In this document: piece by piece, positions 35,210 to 44,293 of the stretch
Layout: each line of letters starts with the position of its first letter
How positions within the stretch are numbered: position 1 is the stretch's first letter
Source: Microseira wollei NIES-4236
GTDB taxonomy: Bacteria; Cyanobacteriota; Cyanobacteriia; Cyanobacteriales; Aerosakkonemataceae
Length of the DNA stretch: 64,000 nucleotides
Direction of reading: 5' to 3'
Assembly: GCF_020521235.1 (NCBI RefSeq)
Contig: NZ_BLAY01000005.1
Span: forward strand, 29,524 to 93,523
Translations under genes and position numbers: made by a program
The notes under the pieces: model-generated
Databases searched by the model: none
What the model was told of the DNA's origin: nothing
The model's input: only the letters and a program-made list of their open reading frames with translations

Positions 35210-35313
35210 CAGGACTTACGCACGACGAGCATAGAAACCCGGGTTTCTGCATAGATCTCTAGTTGCCAAACCAACGATTTTTCATAGAAACTTTGGTGTT
35301 TGCGTAAGTCCTG
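35210..35313. repeat. Full-length ACTTACGCA inverted-repeat element
   Basis: CAGGACTTACGCA and TGCGTAAGTCCTG form perfect 13-bp terminal inverted repeats around AGAAACCCGGGTTTCTGC, CTAGATCTCTAG and AGAAACTTTGGTG. At 104 bp, this is the cleanest copy in the window. Confidence 0.85.
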
Positions 35314-35460
35314 ACACAGCTCCAATGGCAAGGCTTGTAGCCCGCCTGGGATTCAAATTTCGGGCGGGTGTGGGCGACACCAACGACTGATTTGCCAACA
35401 AGATTACAGCTGTTTGCAGGCGGTGATGGTACACCTTCGACAGCAGTGTGCGCGCAGCAT

Positions 35461-35636
35461 TATAGCGGATTTCATTCGGATGAGGTACACCTTGGTTTGT
35501 GTAGCGGCACCCTTAAGGGTGCCGCTACACAAAAGGCGCGGTTTCGCTGTACCTCACGCGGCTGCAAGCCGCTGTAATGCTGCGCGCTTGACAAACAAAG
35601 CCGGGCTGTACCTCACCCATTTGAAATCCGCTATAT
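35461..35636. repeat. AGCGGATT-family element with nested element
   Basis: Left end TATAGCGGATTTCATTCGGA TGAGGTACA and right end TGTACCTCA CCCATTTGAAATCCGCTATA are inverted repeats of nearly 30 bp. Inside are the palindromes GTAGCGGCACCCTTAAGGGTGCCGCTAC and GCGGCTTGCAGCCGC-type arms, indicating one element inserted in another. The gap 35314-35786 has no gene. Confidence 0.8.
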
Positions 35637-35786
35637 TGATTTCTGCGCGGGTGTGGCGGTGTCAGATCTGATATTAGTCTGATAGCAGATAGATAAATTC
35701 CCTACAGGGTATTGATTCCAAAAATTAGGGTAAAAAATGTCAGTAAAAAATGGGTTGGGTTTTGCTTTGGCTCAACCCAACCTAAA

Positions 35787-36983
35787 TCAACTGGGATTAA
35801 TTAATTCCAAAATCGGATTAGAAATCCAACTAACGCCGACTTTAAGTTGATGTTCTAACCCAGGCATCCGATACAGATAGGCGAGGCGACGCATCAGGTA
35901 AGCGAGTTGACCATCGAGTTGCAATCCCATGCCTGTATAAGTAGCGCTATCGGTTCCCAATGTCAGCATTTCTCCCAAATTCTGATAGCGGAAAGGAAGC
36001 ATTGGACGCTTAGTCAGGGATGCCCAAACATTCCAAGCAGCATAATCTGATTGTTGGAAAGCTGCTTGCGCCGATGGGGGAACTTGCTGTCCTTCATTGT
36101 CGCGACAGTCGCTTAAATCTCCCAAAACAAAAATTTCTTCACGGTCGATTGCTTGCAGCGTGGGTGTAGTCACAAGCTGTCCCCGCTGGTTTTGTTTGAG
36201 GGGGAGATTTCGCACTAAGGGAGATCCTTGCATTCCCACCGTCCACAGCACTATATCCACGGGAATCGTGTCTACAGTTCCTTTGTAAATCAGGGAAATC
36301 CTATCGGCTGCAATTGATTCGACGCCGGTTTCTAAATCGATCCAAACGCCTTTTGCTTCGAGGGTTTTACTTGCGGTTTCCCGGTTATATTCTGGGGAGT
36401 TTCTGAGAATTTTATCGGCTTGTTCAATAATCCTAAACCGTCCCCGTTCTTTGAGTCTATCTGCCAGCTTGCAAGCTAATTCGACGCCGCAATAACCGCC
36501 GCCGACAATTGCTATGCGAATTTTTTCTTTGTCGGATTGTTCTAAAACTCGCAGTCGTTCTTCCAGACGATAGGCATCGGCAAGCGTGCGGAATGGAAAC
36601 GCATAAGATGCAGCACCCGGTACCTTATCTAGGGGCGATTCTCCACCCAGGGCTAAAATTAAGCGCTCGTAGGATATTTCCGCGCCTTCCTGCAATTCCA
36701 CCCGCTGCTGTTCTAGATCAATTCCCGCGACATTTCCTTGACAAAAACGCACGCCTGTGTTATGGAGGATTTCGGCAAACGGGGGGGCGATTTCCCAAGA
36801 TTGCAGTTCGCGAGTGAGGAGTTCATAGAGGAGGGGGACGAAGAGGAAGCGATCGCTTTTGTCCACCAGGACAATTTCCGGCTTTTGGGTTCCCTCCCAG
36901 GGTAGCTGGGAGAGGCGCAAAGCGGTGTAGAGACCACCAAAGCCTCCACCTAGTATACAGATTCGTGCGGGTTGTTCGGTCAT
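35787..36983 (-). CDS. Type II NADH dehydrogenase-like flavoprotein
   Basis: A 398-residue FAD/NAD(P)-dependent oxidoreductase. The FAD Rossmann motif ICILGGGFGGLYTALRL is at residue 8, the NAD(P) motif IAIVGGGYCGVELACKL near 158, ATG-like LILALGG, and EIFVLGDLSDC near 290 for the second FAD contact. The C-terminal MRRLAYLYRMPGLEHQLKVGVSWI is an amphipathic region that would bind the membrane. It fits NDH-2 enzymes passing electrons from NAD(P)H to quinones; a cyanobacterial NdbB-like (demethylphylloquinone reductase) identity is possible, but I cannot separate NdbA/B/C by eye. Confidence 0.85.
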   Translation of the reverse strand: MTEQPARICILGGGFGGLYTALRLSQLPWEGTQKPEIVLVDKSDRFLFVPLLYELLTRELQSWEIAPPFAEILHNTGVRFCQGNVAGIDLEQQRVELQEGAEISYERLILALGGESPLDKVPGAASYAFPFRTLADAYRLEERLRVLEQSDKEKIRIAIVGGGYCGVELACKLADRLKERGRFRIIEQADKILRNSPEYNRETASKTLEAKGVWIDLETGVESIAADRISLIYKGTVDTIPVDIVLWTVGMQGSPLVRNLPLKQNQRGQLVTTPTLQAIDREEIFVLGDLSDCRDNEGQQVPPSAQAAFQQSDYAAWNVWASLTKRPMLPFRYQNLGEMLTLGTDSATYTGMGLQLDGQLAYLMRRLAYLYRMPGLEHQLKVGVSWISNPILELINPS

Positions 36984-37033
36984 GGTTGAATCGGCGCGAG
37001 TCGATGGTGGGGAACTCTTTTCAGGATAGCAAG

Positions 37034-37112
37034 GGCAGGTGTGCAGGTGTGCGGGTGGGCAGGTGTGCGGGTGAGCAGGTGTGCAGGTGTGCAGGTGGGC
37101 AGGTGGGCAGGT
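37034..37112. repeat. Octamer tandem repeat
   Basis: About ten copies of GCAGGTGT and variants (GCGGGTGG, GCAGGTGG). A second low-complexity tract of GGTGCTCC and CACCCGCT repeats lies at 37156-37250, running into the 3' end of the following gene. Frames through these give only His/Thr/Pro repeats and are not genes. Confidence 0.8.
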
Positions 37113-37235
37113 AGGATTATGAGCTTGATTTGACGGTTGATGATTATTTCCAGTCTATGCTCCGGGTGCTCCCCATCTCCCCTGCTCCGGGTGCTCCGGG
37201 TGCTCCCCATCTCCCCTGCTCACCCGCTCACCCGC

Positions 37236-38222
37236 TCACCTGCTCCTCTGCTGCTTGGGAAAGGAGAAAGATTTGTCACTACAAGATGCTGGCGGGATGA
37301 AATTTTCTTCGGGTGAATAATCTAACAAAGAGTATGTTATGTCTAACCCGCAAGCACCCGCATTTGTCCACATATAATCTAAAAATTTAAACGGTAAGTG
37401 TCCGGCGGGAGCATTGGTTTGATAGGTGATTCCAGAGATGGCATTTGGGTTTTGTTTATCGCTGAGTTTCCAATTTATCTGCTTAAACAATTCATCGGGT
37501 AATGTGGTTTTCTCGTAAAGTTGTTTTTGCACGCTCAAACCAAACTTTCCCTTGGAGTATTGCACCCATAATTGGTCGATGGCGCGTAAAGTCGGCGCGA
37601 GGCATTCTGGTTTTTCTCCAGTTGGACAAGGGTGACGCGCGATAGCGGCAAAGGTTTCCTCGTCTGCTTCTTTCCACTTTTTGGCTAAGAGTAAGTTACG
37701 CAGTTTGCTTAAGTCTGGCGTATCGTTTGGGGTTGGTTTTGCTTGGGTATCTATTGTATAAACTTGTCCGGGTGATTCGTTACTTGGAGCTTGGTTATCG
37801 GCTAGTTTAGAACCAGTTAGCGCGGGAAGTTTTAGCTGCTTTTCGGCATTGTTTAACCCGGTTTGGTATGCGGCAAGTTGTTTTTGAGCAAGTGCATACT
37901 TGGGGTTAGATCTTGGCACTGCTTTGATTAAGTCTATTGCTTGTTGCCACCGAGTCGCTACTAGGGTCCAGTCTTCTTTAGTTTGGGCAATTTGGGCGAT
38001 ATTTTTAGCACTGATGGCTTTATTTTCTGCTTCCTGGAAGAAGTCAGTTTCAGGGGATGTTGGCGGTGGGGAAGCTAAAGTAACGGGTGAAGGTGGAGGT
38101 GCAGCGGGGGTGAGTGGGGATGGAGGTAGCGAGGTCGGTGGTGCTTGCTGGGTGACAGTGCAAGCATACAGCAATACCGTCCCCGCGATTATGGCACTGT
38201 TAATCGCGATAGGGAGTTTCAT
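37236..38222 (-). CDS. GUN4-domain lipoprotein
   Basis: A 328-residue protein. A lipobox (LLYAC, Cys near 21) predicts lipid anchoring, followed by a Pro/Ser/Thr-rich tether (25-58), a helical stretch (SAKNIAQIAQTKEDWTLVATRWQQAI...YALAQKQLAAY), and a GUN4-like domain from about 172: LSKLRNLLLAKKWKEADEET, IDQLWVQYSKGKFGLSVQKQLYE, ELFKQINWKL. GUN4 domains bind tetrapyrroles and activate Mg-chelatase in the true Gun4, but the family has many paralogues of unknown role. An extracytoplasmic location is unusual for Mg-chelatase regulation. Confidence 0.75.
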   Translation of the reverse strand: MKLPIAINSAIIAGTVLLYACTVTQQAPPTSLPPSPLTPAAPPPSPVTLASPPPTSPETDFFQEAENKAISAKNIAQIAQTKEDWTLVATRWQQAIDLIKAVPRSNPKYALAQKQLAAYQTGLNNAEKQLKLPALTGSKLADNQAPSNESPGQVYTIDTQAKPTPNDTPDLSKLRNLLLAKKWKEADEETFAAIARHPCPTGEKPECLAPTLRAIDQLWVQYSKGKFGLSVQKQLYEKTTLPDELFKQINWKLSDKQNPNAISGITYQTNAPAGHLPFKFLDYMWTNAGACGLDITYSLLDYSPEENFIPPASCSDKSFSFPKQQRSR

Positions 38223-38251
38223 GGGTGATGTTTAATGGCGAGTCGAGAGCG

Positions 38252-39907
38252 TTACCAAGTTACGCGATCGCGCAACTTTTCTAGTTTACTAGACCCAACT
38301 CCCGGTACTTTGTCAAGGTCTTCTAAAGAAGTAAAAGGTTTCTGCTGTCTTGCTTGAATAATTTCCCGTGCTAATTTCGCCCCCACTCCCGGTAAGGATT
38401 CTAATTCGGCAATACTTGCTGTATTCAGATTAACTTTTTGTTCTTGACTTTGCGGGGACAGGTTTTGACTTTGGTTGGGAGATGCTGTTATTATCTGCGG
38501 ACATTGTTGCTGTTGCACTTTAATTTTCCGCTGCATCCAATCGGGTACACCCAAGACGGCATTTCCATAAAGTCGCTCGAATTCCCGCTTAAAATGAGCC
38601 GCGACTGTCTGACTTTGAATTACTAAAACTGTCTCGTCATTATTCCGATCGGCTGCTAATGACCAGTTGTGGGAACCCGTTATCACAATTATATCATCAA
38701 TTAGGCCAAATTTATGATGTAATAAATCACCTTTTAATAACTGAGGAACGCCGACGGTAGAAATGGGATTTCCCCAAGGACGATTATGGGGTTCGTACTT
38801 GCATTTATTAGCAAAAGCAACTCCCATCATATCTAACGCTTCGCTGTAGCTGCGATAGGCGAAATCCGGGTCGATTAAAGCGCGTACTTGGACTCCCTGC
38901 TGATGACTTGTTTCTAAAATATTGACCAGATTCTGTTCTGAAAAAACGAACAATGCCAGATCGATTGTAGTGGTAGCTGTTTTTAAGGTTTTGCCGATTA
39001 AACCGTTACTGCTTTCATCCCAACCTAGCCTTAAAGAAGTGGGAGAAAATTGCAGGGAAACGGTTGTATCTCCCAGTTGGATTTGTTGCGCTGGTCGATC
39101 AGGTTTTTTGACGCCAAATTGACTATCGGGTTTGCCTCCCGGCCCATCGCCCCACATGATGTTAAACTCTTGAGTAAATAAGGCGGCTAATTCGGAGCTG
39201 GTAATTTTCAACAAGTTGTTGGCATTGCCCAAACTGCTGGTATTTTTAAAGTCGCCGTGAATGTCAGAAGTAGTAAAATTAGCCGAAGTAACGATAACTT
39301 TTACGCCATCGACGATAACAAATTTGTGGTGCATTAAACTGCTGCCTTTGGAACCATCCGCAGTGTCATCGATTATCGGGATACCGGCTTTTTTTAAGAT
39401 GACTAGGGCGTCTCGATTGTTGATTTCATCGGGAGTGATATTATTATCGCGATCGCGGTCTATTAATTGGCGGAATTCTTGGTAGCGATCGCGTTCCCTC
39501 TCCGGCAATTTTTCCACCTCAGTCGCCGTCAAACTACTGAAAGGTCGGCTATAGTTATTTTCCAAGATTATCCTAACTTTAACCCCGGCTTTTTTCCGCT
39601 CGGCTAATGCTTTGGCAATTTGGGGTAAGCGGAATTCTTGAACGGCGATGTCTATGGTGGAATTGGCGGAGGCGATCGCATCCACAATAATCTGCTCTAA
39701 ATTATCCCCATCGCGCCTTTGATTGCGTAATGGTTCGATATATTCCGCCGCCTGGGAATGGTTAAAATAAACTTCAACAAAAGCATCTTGAGGTAAAGGT
39801 TGAGGTCGCGTATTTTGGGATTGGACTTGTTGACAAGCAGTAGTCGTAAGTGCTAATAAAACAATGCCGCCAAGTCGCAAGCAAGAAGATAGAGAAAACA
39901 TTGGCAT
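38252..39907 (-). CDS. Lipoprotein phospholipase D-like nuclease with C-terminal HhH domain
   Basis: About 551 residues. The start MPMFSLSSCLRLGGIVLLALTTTACQQ gives a lipobox. Two PLD modules follow: HHKFVIVDG near 191 and HHKFGLIDDIIVITGSHNWS near 395, each with the HxK of the HKD signature. An EF-hand-like DRDRDNNITPDEIN sits between strands of the first module. The C-terminus (from about 487) is a ComEA-like double helix-hairpin-helix: VNLNTASIAELESLPGVGA and LEDLDKVPGVGSSKLEKL, which binds DNA. This suggests an envelope-anchored endonuclease acting on extracellular or incoming DNA. Longer starts up to 39952 are possible. Confidence 0.82.
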   Translation of the reverse strand: MPMFSLSSCLRLGGIVLLALTTTACQQVQSQNTRPQPLPQDAFVEVYFNHSQAAEYIEPLRNQRRDGDNLEQIIVDAIASANSTIDIAVQEFRLPQIAKALAERKKAGVKVRIILENNYSRPFSSLTATEVEKLPERERDRYQEFRQLIDRDRDNNITPDEINNRDALVILKKAGIPIIDDTADGSKGSSLMHHKFVIVDGVKVIVTSANFTTSDIHGDFKNTSSLGNANNLLKITSSELAALFTQEFNIMWGDGPGGKPDSQFGVKKPDRPAQQIQLGDTTVSLQFSPTSLRLGWDESSNGLIGKTLKTATTTIDLALFVFSEQNLVNILETSHQQGVQVRALIDPDFAYRSYSEALDMMGVAFANKCKYEPHNRPWGNPISTVGVPQLLKGDLLHHKFGLIDDIIVITGSHNWSLAADRNNDETVLVIQSQTVAAHFKREFERLYGNAVLGVPDWMQRKIKVQQQQCPQIITASPNQSQNLSPQSQEQKVNLNTASIAELESLPGVGAKLAREIIQARQQKPFTSLEDLDKVPGVGSSKLEKLRDRVTW

Positions 39908-40025
39908 GTCGTGGGATGATGCAAATTTGATTGACAGATTCATAATTCCCAAACGGCAAGTTAAAATTCACCAACCCTGGACAAAATCAGACGTTAATAT
40001 AGATCCAGTAACATCCTTAAATCCT

Positions 40026-40949
40026 ATGTTTCCCGCCAAATATCCCGTGCCTCAAAGTGAACCCCCCTTATCGCCGAGGGAAACACTACCGACGATGTAC
40101 GATCTTCCTAGCGAAAACCCGGAGGAACCCGGTTTGCCAGACGAATTTCACGACTTTCAACCGCAATTATTAAGCCAAACTTTCCGTCCGCCACAATATC
40201 CGGCGTCGCGAGTCTTTTGCGGCAGTGACATTAATTTATACTATGATGTACGCCATCCTCTATGGTACAAGCGACCGGATTGGTTTGGGGTAGTGGGTGT
40301 CCCTCGATTTTATGATGAAGTTGATTTGCGCCTGAGTTACGTGATTTGGCAAGAAGGTGTTAATCCTTTTGTAGTTGTGGAGTTGCTTTCGCCAGGGACA
40401 GAGAAAGAAGATTTAGGGGAAACCGAGACGGAAAAACTGCCACCTGAATCTTCTGTTGCTGGTAACGGACAAGCAATTCAAACAGAAACTGAAAATAAAC
40501 CACCCCGAAAATGGGAAGTTTACGAGCAAATTTTACGCATTCCTTATTATTTTGTTTTTAGTCGCTACACCGATCGGTTACGCGCCTTTAAAATAGTGGG
40601 AGCGCAATATCAAGAACTAGAGTTACACGAATCGCGAGTGTGGATTCCTGAATTAGAGTTGGGTCTAGGTTTGTGGCAAGGGGAGTTTCAAGGAATTGAG
40701 CGATTGTGGTTGCGTTGGTATGATGTTCAATGCAACTGGATTCTCACTGATGCCGAACAAGAAGGACAGCGTGCCGAACAAGAAAGACAGCGTGCCGAAC
40801 AAGAAAGACAGCGTGCTGAACAAGAAAGACAGCGTGCAGAACAAGCTGAATCTAGAGCAGAACAAGCTGAATCTAGATTAGACTTGCTGATGCAAAATCT
40901 GCGAGATGCCGGGATCGATCCGGAGCAATTTTTGCAGGGTGGGGGTTGA
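40026..40949 (+). CDS. Uma2-family protein with heptad-repeat tail
   Basis: About 307 residues of the Uma2 (DUF820) PD-(D/E)xK nuclease-like family. The core contains PTMYDLPSENPEEPGLPDEF, VFCGSDINLYYD, RPDWFGVVGVPRF, VVVELLSPGTEKEDL (catalytic Glu-x-x-Ser-Pro strand), WEVYEQILRIPYYFVFS and ELGLGLWQGEF. The tail has four to five AEQERQR heptads and AEQAESR repeats, a short coiled coil encoded by 21-bp DNA repeats (40756-40875). The ATG at 40026 fits family starts; a longer frame begins at 39864, overlapping the PLD gene. Uma2 proteins multiply in cyanobacteria; their role is unclear. Confidence 0.8.
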   Translation: MFPAKYPVPQSEPPLSPRETLPTMYDLPSENPEEPGLPDEFHDFQPQLLSQTFRPPQYPASRVFCGSDINLYYDVRHPLWYKRPDWFGVVGVPRFYDEVDLRLSYVIWQEGVNPFVVVELLSPGTEKEDLGETETEKLPPESSVAGNGQAIQTETENKPPRKWEVYEQILRIPYYFVFSRYTDRLRAFKIVGAQYQELELHESRVWIPELELGLGLWQGEFQGIERLWLRWYDVQCNWILTDAEQEGQRAEQERQRAEQERQRAEQERQRAEQAESRAEQAESRLDLLMQNLRDAGIDPEQFLQGGG

Positions 40950-40984
40950 AAAAAGAGTGCGATATGCCTCCGGTATATCGCCGG

Positions 40985-41063
40985 TACAGCGGATTGCAGC
41001 TGGATGAGGTACATCTTCGTTTGTGTAGCGGCAGCATTAATGCTGCGCGCTTGACAAACGAAA
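40985..41063. repeat. Truncated AGCGGATT-family element
   Basis: It begins TACAGCGGATTGCAGC and TGAGGTACA, then has the palindrome GCAGCATTAATGCTGC with TTCGTTTGTGTAG and CTTGACAAACGAA arms. The right AGCGGATT terminus is missing. Confidence 0.7.
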
Positions 41064-41075
41064 CCTTAAGGTTGA

Positions 41076-41804
41076 TTAACCGGATAATTCAGTGTCGCTG
41101 AAAAATTGCTGATTCATGCGATCGCAATGCTGACAGAGATTCTCCAGTTTCAGTGCATAATCAACAATTGGACTAGCAAAGGGCGGCTTAATAAAATTAC
41201 CTATATACCCATAGGCAGTTGCATCTAAAGTCGTGGGTTTATCTCCCATAAAAAACGGTTTATCAGCCAAAAAATCCGACAGTGCTTGAAGATCGGCAGT
41301 AATAATTTGGTAGATTTCCTCACTGCTGTGACGCCCCATACCCTGAACGTACATTTGATTGCGGAGATTTTCGCGCAATTCTTCGAGGAATGGCTCCCAT
41401 CCTTCTGGCGGCGCTTCAGTTCCTAGCATACCAGCTAGCACTTCTTTATAAACTAGCCAGTTTTCTTCCACAAAGTAGCGAATGTAGACTCCTCCATAGT
41501 AAGTGTTTTCTTTGAGCATTCGGCGGAAAGCAAGCGAGATTGATCGCTCAGTAGATGTTAAACATGAATCGAGATATATCCCTTCTTTTTCCTTGAACAT
41601 CTCGATGATTAAAGTCGAATCGCCGACAAGTTTTCCTTGATATTCAACGAAGGGAATTTTGCCCTTTGGGGCTGTTGCTATATTTGCTGTTATATCAGTT
41701 TTGTGAGGAATTTTTGCCATGCGAAGCCAGGTTTCCAGCTTGGCACAGGCGGGGCTAATACTTGGTATTCCCCAAAAGGATGGTGTGGTGTATAAGGTAA
41801 TCAT
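41076..41804 (-). CDS. Glutathione S-transferase-like protein (metaxin/FAX type)
   Basis: A 242-residue protein with a thioredoxin-like N-terminal domain (MITLYTTPSFWGIPSISPAC, KGKIPFVEYQGKLVGDSTLIIEMF) and an all-helical C-terminal domain ending GDKPTTLDATAYGYIGNFIKPPFASPI. The KIPFVEY...GDS pattern and the TLDA motif are those of the metaxin/failed-axon-connection branch of GSTs. Substrate is unknown. It stands alone between repeat elements. Confidence 0.78.
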   Translation of the reverse strand: MITLYTTPSFWGIPSISPACAKLETWLRMAKIPHKTDITANIATAPKGKIPFVEYQGKLVGDSTLIIEMFKEKEGIYLDSCLTSTERSISLAFRRMLKENTYYGGVYIRYFVEENWLVYKEVLAGMLGTEAPPEGWEPFLEELRENLRNQMYVQGMGRHSSEEIYQIITADLQALSDFLADKPFFMGDKPTTLDATAYGYIGNFIKPPFASPIVDYALKLENLCQHCDRMNQQFFSDTELSG

Positions 41805-41841
41805 CAAAGTCAATCGTTTTAAGTAGTCAGGTTTTCCTCTT

Positions 41842-41961
41842 CCAAGTTTGTAGTAAGGACTTCAGTCCTTGCCAAGTTTGTAGTAAGGACTTCAGTCCTT
41901 GCCAAGTTTGTAGTAAGGACTTCAGTCCTTGCCAAGTTTGTAGTAAGGACTTCAGTCCTGA
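41842..41961. repeat. Four tandem 30-bp repeats with a distal inverted copy
   Basis: The unit CCAAGTTTGTAGTAAGGACT TCAGTCCTTG starts at 41842, 41872, 41902 and 41932. Each unit contains the palindrome AAGGACTTCAGTCCTT. The inverted word AAGTCCTTACTAC recurs at 42013-42025, 9 bp before the next gene, so the whole tract is bounded by inverted copies. There are no spacers, so it is not a CRISPR array. Confidence 0.9.
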
Positions 41962-42033
41962 TGTTCCGGAGCGGCTAAAATTAAAGATGCCCACCCGGAG
42001 TCGAAAAAACTAAAGTCCTTACTACGAACTGTT

Positions 42034-44163
42034 GTGCTTACCCTCCATCCTAAACTATTCCGCCTTTTCCTATCGCTGCTAGGTCTGTTTCTGGCTTGTT
42101 TTATCGCTATTCGCACCATCGGTATCCCAGGGATAGAAAGCAACGAAATTCTTTGGGATACTTGGGGCGTTCCTCATATTTTTGCTCAAGATAGGGAAAG
42201 TCTCGCTCGTGGTTTTGGTTGGGCGCAAATGCAAAATCACGGTAACTTAATTTTACGCCTCTACGGTACGGCACGGGGACGCGCCGCCGAGTACTGGGGA
42301 AAAAATTACCTCGATGGGGATAAGTTAGTTAAAATAATGGGTTTTGCAGATTCTGCACCAGAATGGTATCAAAAACAAAATCCCGATTTCCGCCGCTATC
42401 TTGATGCTTTTGTGGCGGGGATGAACGACTATGTTACACAAAATCCGGATAAAATAGCCGATGAATTGAAAGTTGTTTTACCAATATCGGCAACTGACGT
42501 TCTCGCTTATATTCAATTAGGGTTTTTTAGTTTTATCGCCCAAACTGGAGGATGCGGACAAGTTGCTAACTTGGAAACATGGGCAGGAATGGGATCGAAT
42601 GGGTGGGCGATCTCTCCCTCTCACTCTACTACCAAACACGCCATGTTACTGGCAAATCCCCACCTAGCATGGTCTGGCGGTCAAACTTGGTTTGAGGCAC
42701 AATTAAAGTCACCAGAAATCGATGCCTACGGTGCAACTTTAGTCGGGTTTCCAGTTTTGGGAATTGCTTTTAACGATTATCTGGGTTGGACTCATACAAA
42801 TAATACTATAGATGGATGCGACTTGTACAAACTTAGTTTAGCTGATGGGGGATATCGGTTTGACGGACAAGTGCGTGAGTTTGAAACTTCTAAACGAACG
42901 ATAAAAGTTAGACAAGAAGACGGTACTTTTAAGGAAGAATTGCTAGTAGTACGGCGGTCTATACATGGTCCGGTGCTAGAAAAAGATGGAAGTGCGATCG
43001 CTATCCGCATCGTCGGCGTGGATCGATTCCCCGCCTACGGGATTGTAGAGCAATTGTGGAATACTGCCAAGGCAAAAAACCTCAAGGAATTTCAAGCAGC
43101 ACTCCAACGACACCAACTGCCATTTTTTAATGTAATTTACGGCGATCGCGACGGTCATATCCTTTATCTATTTAACGGATATGTACCCGTGCGAAACCAA
43201 GGAGATTTTAATTATTGGCAGGGTATTATCCCCGGCGATACCAGTGAAACTTTGTGGCAAAAAATACATCCGTTTAGCGAATTGCCGAAAGTTATTGACC
43301 CTGCTGGCGGATGGGTGCAAAATTGTAACGATCCGCCCTGGAGTTCGACATTTCCCCAAAAACTAGATCCGAAAGATTTTCCGCCTTATATAGCACCCCA
43401 GTTTATGAGTTTGCGGGAGCAGCGTTCGGTACGAATGTTACAGGAAAGCGCCCGGATCTCGTTTGATAAACTAATCGAGGATAAATATTCCACCCGCTTG
43501 GAATTAAGCGATCGCATCCTCGATGATTTAATTGCTGCTGCTAGAAAATACGGCAGTCCCTTAGCGCGTCAAGCAGCAAATGTATTGGCAAAATGGGATC
43601 GTTTCGCCGACGCCGACAGTCGCGGTACGTTGCTTTTCCAGTTATGGGTAGAGGAAATAAAATCTCAGCGGGGTAACTTATCTGGAATGTTCGCCACGCC
43701 CTGGAATCAAAGCAACCCCCTTACCACCCCAAAAAGTTTAGCCGATCCAGGCGCTGCTGCCGTTGCCCTAGAAGCTGCCGCAACAAAACTTCAAACTGCC
43801 TACGGCGCGTTAGATGTGCCTTGGGGTAACGTGATGCGGCTGATCCGGGGTAAAGTAGATTTACCCGCTAACGGCGGTTCTGATCAACTGGGTATTTTCC
43901 GTATAATCGAGTTTGAGCCAATGGCCGATGGGCGGTTTCGAGCGGTTTTTGGCGATAGTTATATTGCGGCGATTGAATTTTCCAACCCGATAAAGGGTAA
44001 AATACTCAACACTTACGGCAATGCTACCCAACCCGGATCGCCCCATATAGGCGATCAGTTGGAACTTGCTGCGCGTAAGGAGTTAAGATTTGTGTGGCGA
44101 TCGCGACAAGAAATTGTTGCTCACTTGGAGTCTCGCCAAGTTTTCTCCAGTCTGGGAATGTAA
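42034..44163 (+). CDS. Penicillin acylase family N-terminal nucleophile hydrolase
   Basis: A 709-residue Ntn hydrolase. A GTG start gives a hydrophobic signal or anchor (residues 7-30), suggesting export. The A-chain contains WDTWGVPHIFAQDRESLARGFGWAQMQ; autocleavage is expected before the Ser of GSNGWAISPSHS (near 188), which becomes the B-chain nucleophile. B-chain features: ANPHLAWSGGQTWFEAQL, GFPVLGIAFNDYLGWTHTNN and a late VFGDSYIAAIEFSNP. Such enzymes cleave amides including acyl-homoserine lactones; the actual substrate is unknown. The promoter region is a repeat tract. Confidence 0.9.
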   Translation: MLTLHPKLFRLFLSLLGLFLACFIAIRTIGIPGIESNEILWDTWGVPHIFAQDRESLARGFGWAQMQNHGNLILRLYGTARGRAAEYWGKNYLDGDKLVKIMGFADSAPEWYQKQNPDFRRYLDAFVAGMNDYVTQNPDKIADELKVVLPISATDVLAYIQLGFFSFIAQTGGCGQVANLETWAGMGSNGWAISPSHSTTKHAMLLANPHLAWSGGQTWFEAQLKSPEIDAYGATLVGFPVLGIAFNDYLGWTHTNNTIDGCDLYKLSLADGGYRFDGQVREFETSKRTIKVRQEDGTFKEELLVVRRSIHGPVLEKDGSAIAIRIVGVDRFPAYGIVEQLWNTAKAKNLKEFQAALQRHQLPFFNVIYGDRDGHILYLFNGYVPVRNQGDFNYWQGIIPGDTSETLWQKIHPFSELPKVIDPAGGWVQNCNDPPWSSTFPQKLDPKDFPPYIAPQFMSLREQRSVRMLQESARISFDKLIEDKYSTRLELSDRILDDLIAAARKYGSPLARQAANVLAKWDRFADADSRGTLLFQLWVEEIKSQRGNLSGMFATPWNQSNPLTTPKSLADPGAAAVALEAAATKLQTAYGALDVPWGNVMRLIRGKVDLPANGGSDQLGIFRIIEFEPMADGRFRAVFGDSYIAAIEFSNPIKGKILNTYGNATQPGSPHIGDQLELAARKELRFVWRSRQEIVAHLESRQVFSSLGM

Positions 44164-44293
44164 ACGATTCTCGAAGATTTAAAATATTTAGAATAAAAGC
44201 TATTATTCGTGGCTTTTGTGCCTTATAGACCGCCAGGGTCTTTAAGGCAATAGCCCTATGGGTGTGTCCTTTTGAATTCACACCGCATGTGTT

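Noticed and set aside
36980..37210. His/Thr/Pro-repeat frame upstream of the NDH-2-like gene
   Set aside because: It is only the translation of the GCAGGTGT octamer repeat.
40665..41014. Cys/Ser/Phe-rich repeat frames on the minus strand
   Set aside because: They are antisense translations of the AEQERQR heptad coding repeats of the Uma2 protein.
41842..41961. Possible CRISPR array (30-bp repeats)
   Set aside because: The 30-bp units abut with no spacers, and each is internally palindromic. No cas genes in the window.
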